Shown: positions 30,693 to 31,424 of the stretch, piece after piece
How positions within the stretch are numbered: position 1 is the stretch's first letter
Layout: each line of letters begins with the position of its first letter
Assembly (NCBI GenBank): GCA_900757185.1
Contig: CAAEMX010000061.1
Span: 1-31,424, forward strand
Source of the DNA: an uncultured Collinsella sp.
Lineage (GTDB): Bacteria; Actinomycetota; Coriobacteriia; Coriobacteriales; Coriobacteriaceae
Reading direction: 5' to 3'
DNA length: 31,424 bases
The notes under the pieces: generated by a model
What the model saw: the letters and a program-made list of their open reading frames with translations, nothing else
The model's database searches: none
What the model was told of the DNA's origin: nothing
Made by a program: the position numbers and the translations under genes

Positions 30693-31424
30693 CGGGCGAG
30701 AAAGGCGGCCTGCTCGCGGGCCTGCGCGCCGAGGCCCTGAAGTCGCGCCACGCGGCACCGGTTCGCCTGGCCGTGCTCATGGCGCTGCCGATGCCGCTGC
30801 TCGGCGCGATGCCCTACCGGGGCGTGCAGATCTTCAGCGCGTGGAACTACTGGTACGCGCTCTTCCTGCCCGTGTCTCTCTCGCTCGTGGTGGCGTGCGT
30901 CGCGCGGGCGGACGCTCGCACGCGGATGCGGGGGCTTCTGGGCCTGGGCTTCCCGCTCGGGCGCGCCTGGTGGGCCAAGGCGCTCTGGTGCCTCGCGCTC
31001 TGCACGCTCTCGAACCTCGTGGTCTTCGGCATCTACCTTGCGGGATCGGCGTTCACCTCGCAGGGCCTCACGGCCGCGGGCACGCTCACGATGCTCCTCT
31101 GCGCGCTCGTCAACACGGTGACCGTGGCGTGGATGATTCCCGCAGGGCTCTTTCTCACGGCGCGGCTCGGCATGCTCGCGGGCATCTTCTGCCCGCTCGC
31201 CGCGCAGCTCGTGGGCGGGTTCGCCTGGTCGTTGGTGCCGCTGCCGCAGCTCTTTCCGCCGTCGGCGAGCATGGTCATCCCCACGAGCTTCATCCCCGTG
31301 CTGCCGAGCGGCGAGCCACTCGCGGCGGACATGGCGCTCGGTGGGGCGCTCGCGGCAGACGGCATGCTCACGCTGGCGGGCCTTGCGGTCTGTGCGCTCG
31401 CGTTCGCCGCGCTCACGGCGGCGG
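30689..31424 (+). CDS. Lantibiotic-immunity-type ABC transporter permease, partial (LanE/MutE-like)
   Basis: Open frame from ATG 30689, overlapping the ATPase stop by four bases (ATGA), and running off the window at 31424 (245 codons visible). GGGGAGG lies upstream. The translation starts MTGEKGGLLAGLRAEALKSR and contains about six hydrophobic helices, a charged loop ARADARTRMRGLLGLGFPLG, and PSASMVIPTSFIPVLPSGEPLA, the pattern of LanE/LanG permeases. It pairs with the ATPase to form the transporter; a second permease (LanG) would be expected downstream. The 3' end is missing only because of the window edge. Confidence 0.85.
   Translation, partial: MTGEKGGLLAGLRAEALKSRHAAPVRLAVLMALPMPLLGAMPYRGVQIFSAWNYWYALFLPVSLSLVVACVARADARTRMRGLLGLGFPLGRAWWAKALWCLALCTLSNLVVFGIYLAGSAFTSQGLTAAGTLTMLLCALVNTVTVAWMIPAGLFLTARLGMLAGIFCPLAAQLVGGFAWSLVPLPQLFPPSASMVIPTSFIPVLPSGEPLAADMALGGALAADGMLTLAGLAVCALAFAALTAA

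Noticed and set aside
29868..30758. 296-codon minus-strand frame over the ABC ATPase
   Set aside because: It lies opposite a complete ATPase with all motifs, in G+C-rich DNA where chance open frames are long.

Overview
The window reads as a chromosomal core segment from a Coriobacteriia actinobacterium, most likely Collinsella or a close relative. The reasons are fairly high G+C with GNC-type codon use, actinobacterial gene neighbourhoods (lexA / LysM protein / nrdR, and a GarA-like FHA gene beside a MerR gene), and a Firmicutes-like order for rnj-ftsK-rodZ-pgsA-cinA-recA-rny-X-spoVS-miaB. This assignment is inference; no rRNA or tRNA gene is present to test it.

Layout. 155-9210 is one tightly packed forward run: RNase J, FtsK, a RodZ-like protein, YajQ, RimO, PgsA and a stand-alone CinA C-terminal domain, closed by a UUCG-loop terminator. 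9317-11320 holds recA and recX behind an SOS promoter whose LexA box sits between -35 and -10. 11383-18253 holds rny, an unnamed GHKL ATPase, spoVS, miaB, miaA and hflX. 18238-20199 is an SOS block: lexA, coupled to a membrane acyltransferase-like gene, faces a LysM cell-envelope gene across three evenly spaced LexA boxes. nrdR and dut follow; the nrdR start codon lies inside a 12-bp inverted repeat.

21143-21536 has no gene but carries three strong palindromes. Two are roughly 100-nt elements in opposite orientation that share a core while their arms differ in sequence yet still pair. Next come a diacylglycerol glucosyltransferase (-), thioredoxin reductase (+), a DUF1836 regulator (+) and a DegV lipid-binding protein (-). 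The last two share a palindromic motif upstream. 25757-29575 is a reverse-strand run: pgsA-like, FHA (GarA-like), MerR (FtsR-like), apt and an NlpC/P60 peptidase. The right end (29964-31424) is a more G+C-rich lantibiotic-immunity-type ABC transporter, with its permease cut by the window edge.

Together the genes cover RNA decay, chromosome segregation, tRNA and ribosome modification, phospholipid synthesis, the SOS response and nucleotide control. No complete new system is obvious. The best leads for something undescribed are the hairpin elements at 21159-21523, the DUF1836/DegV operator pair, the nrdR start hairpin and the GHKL-SpoVS pair.
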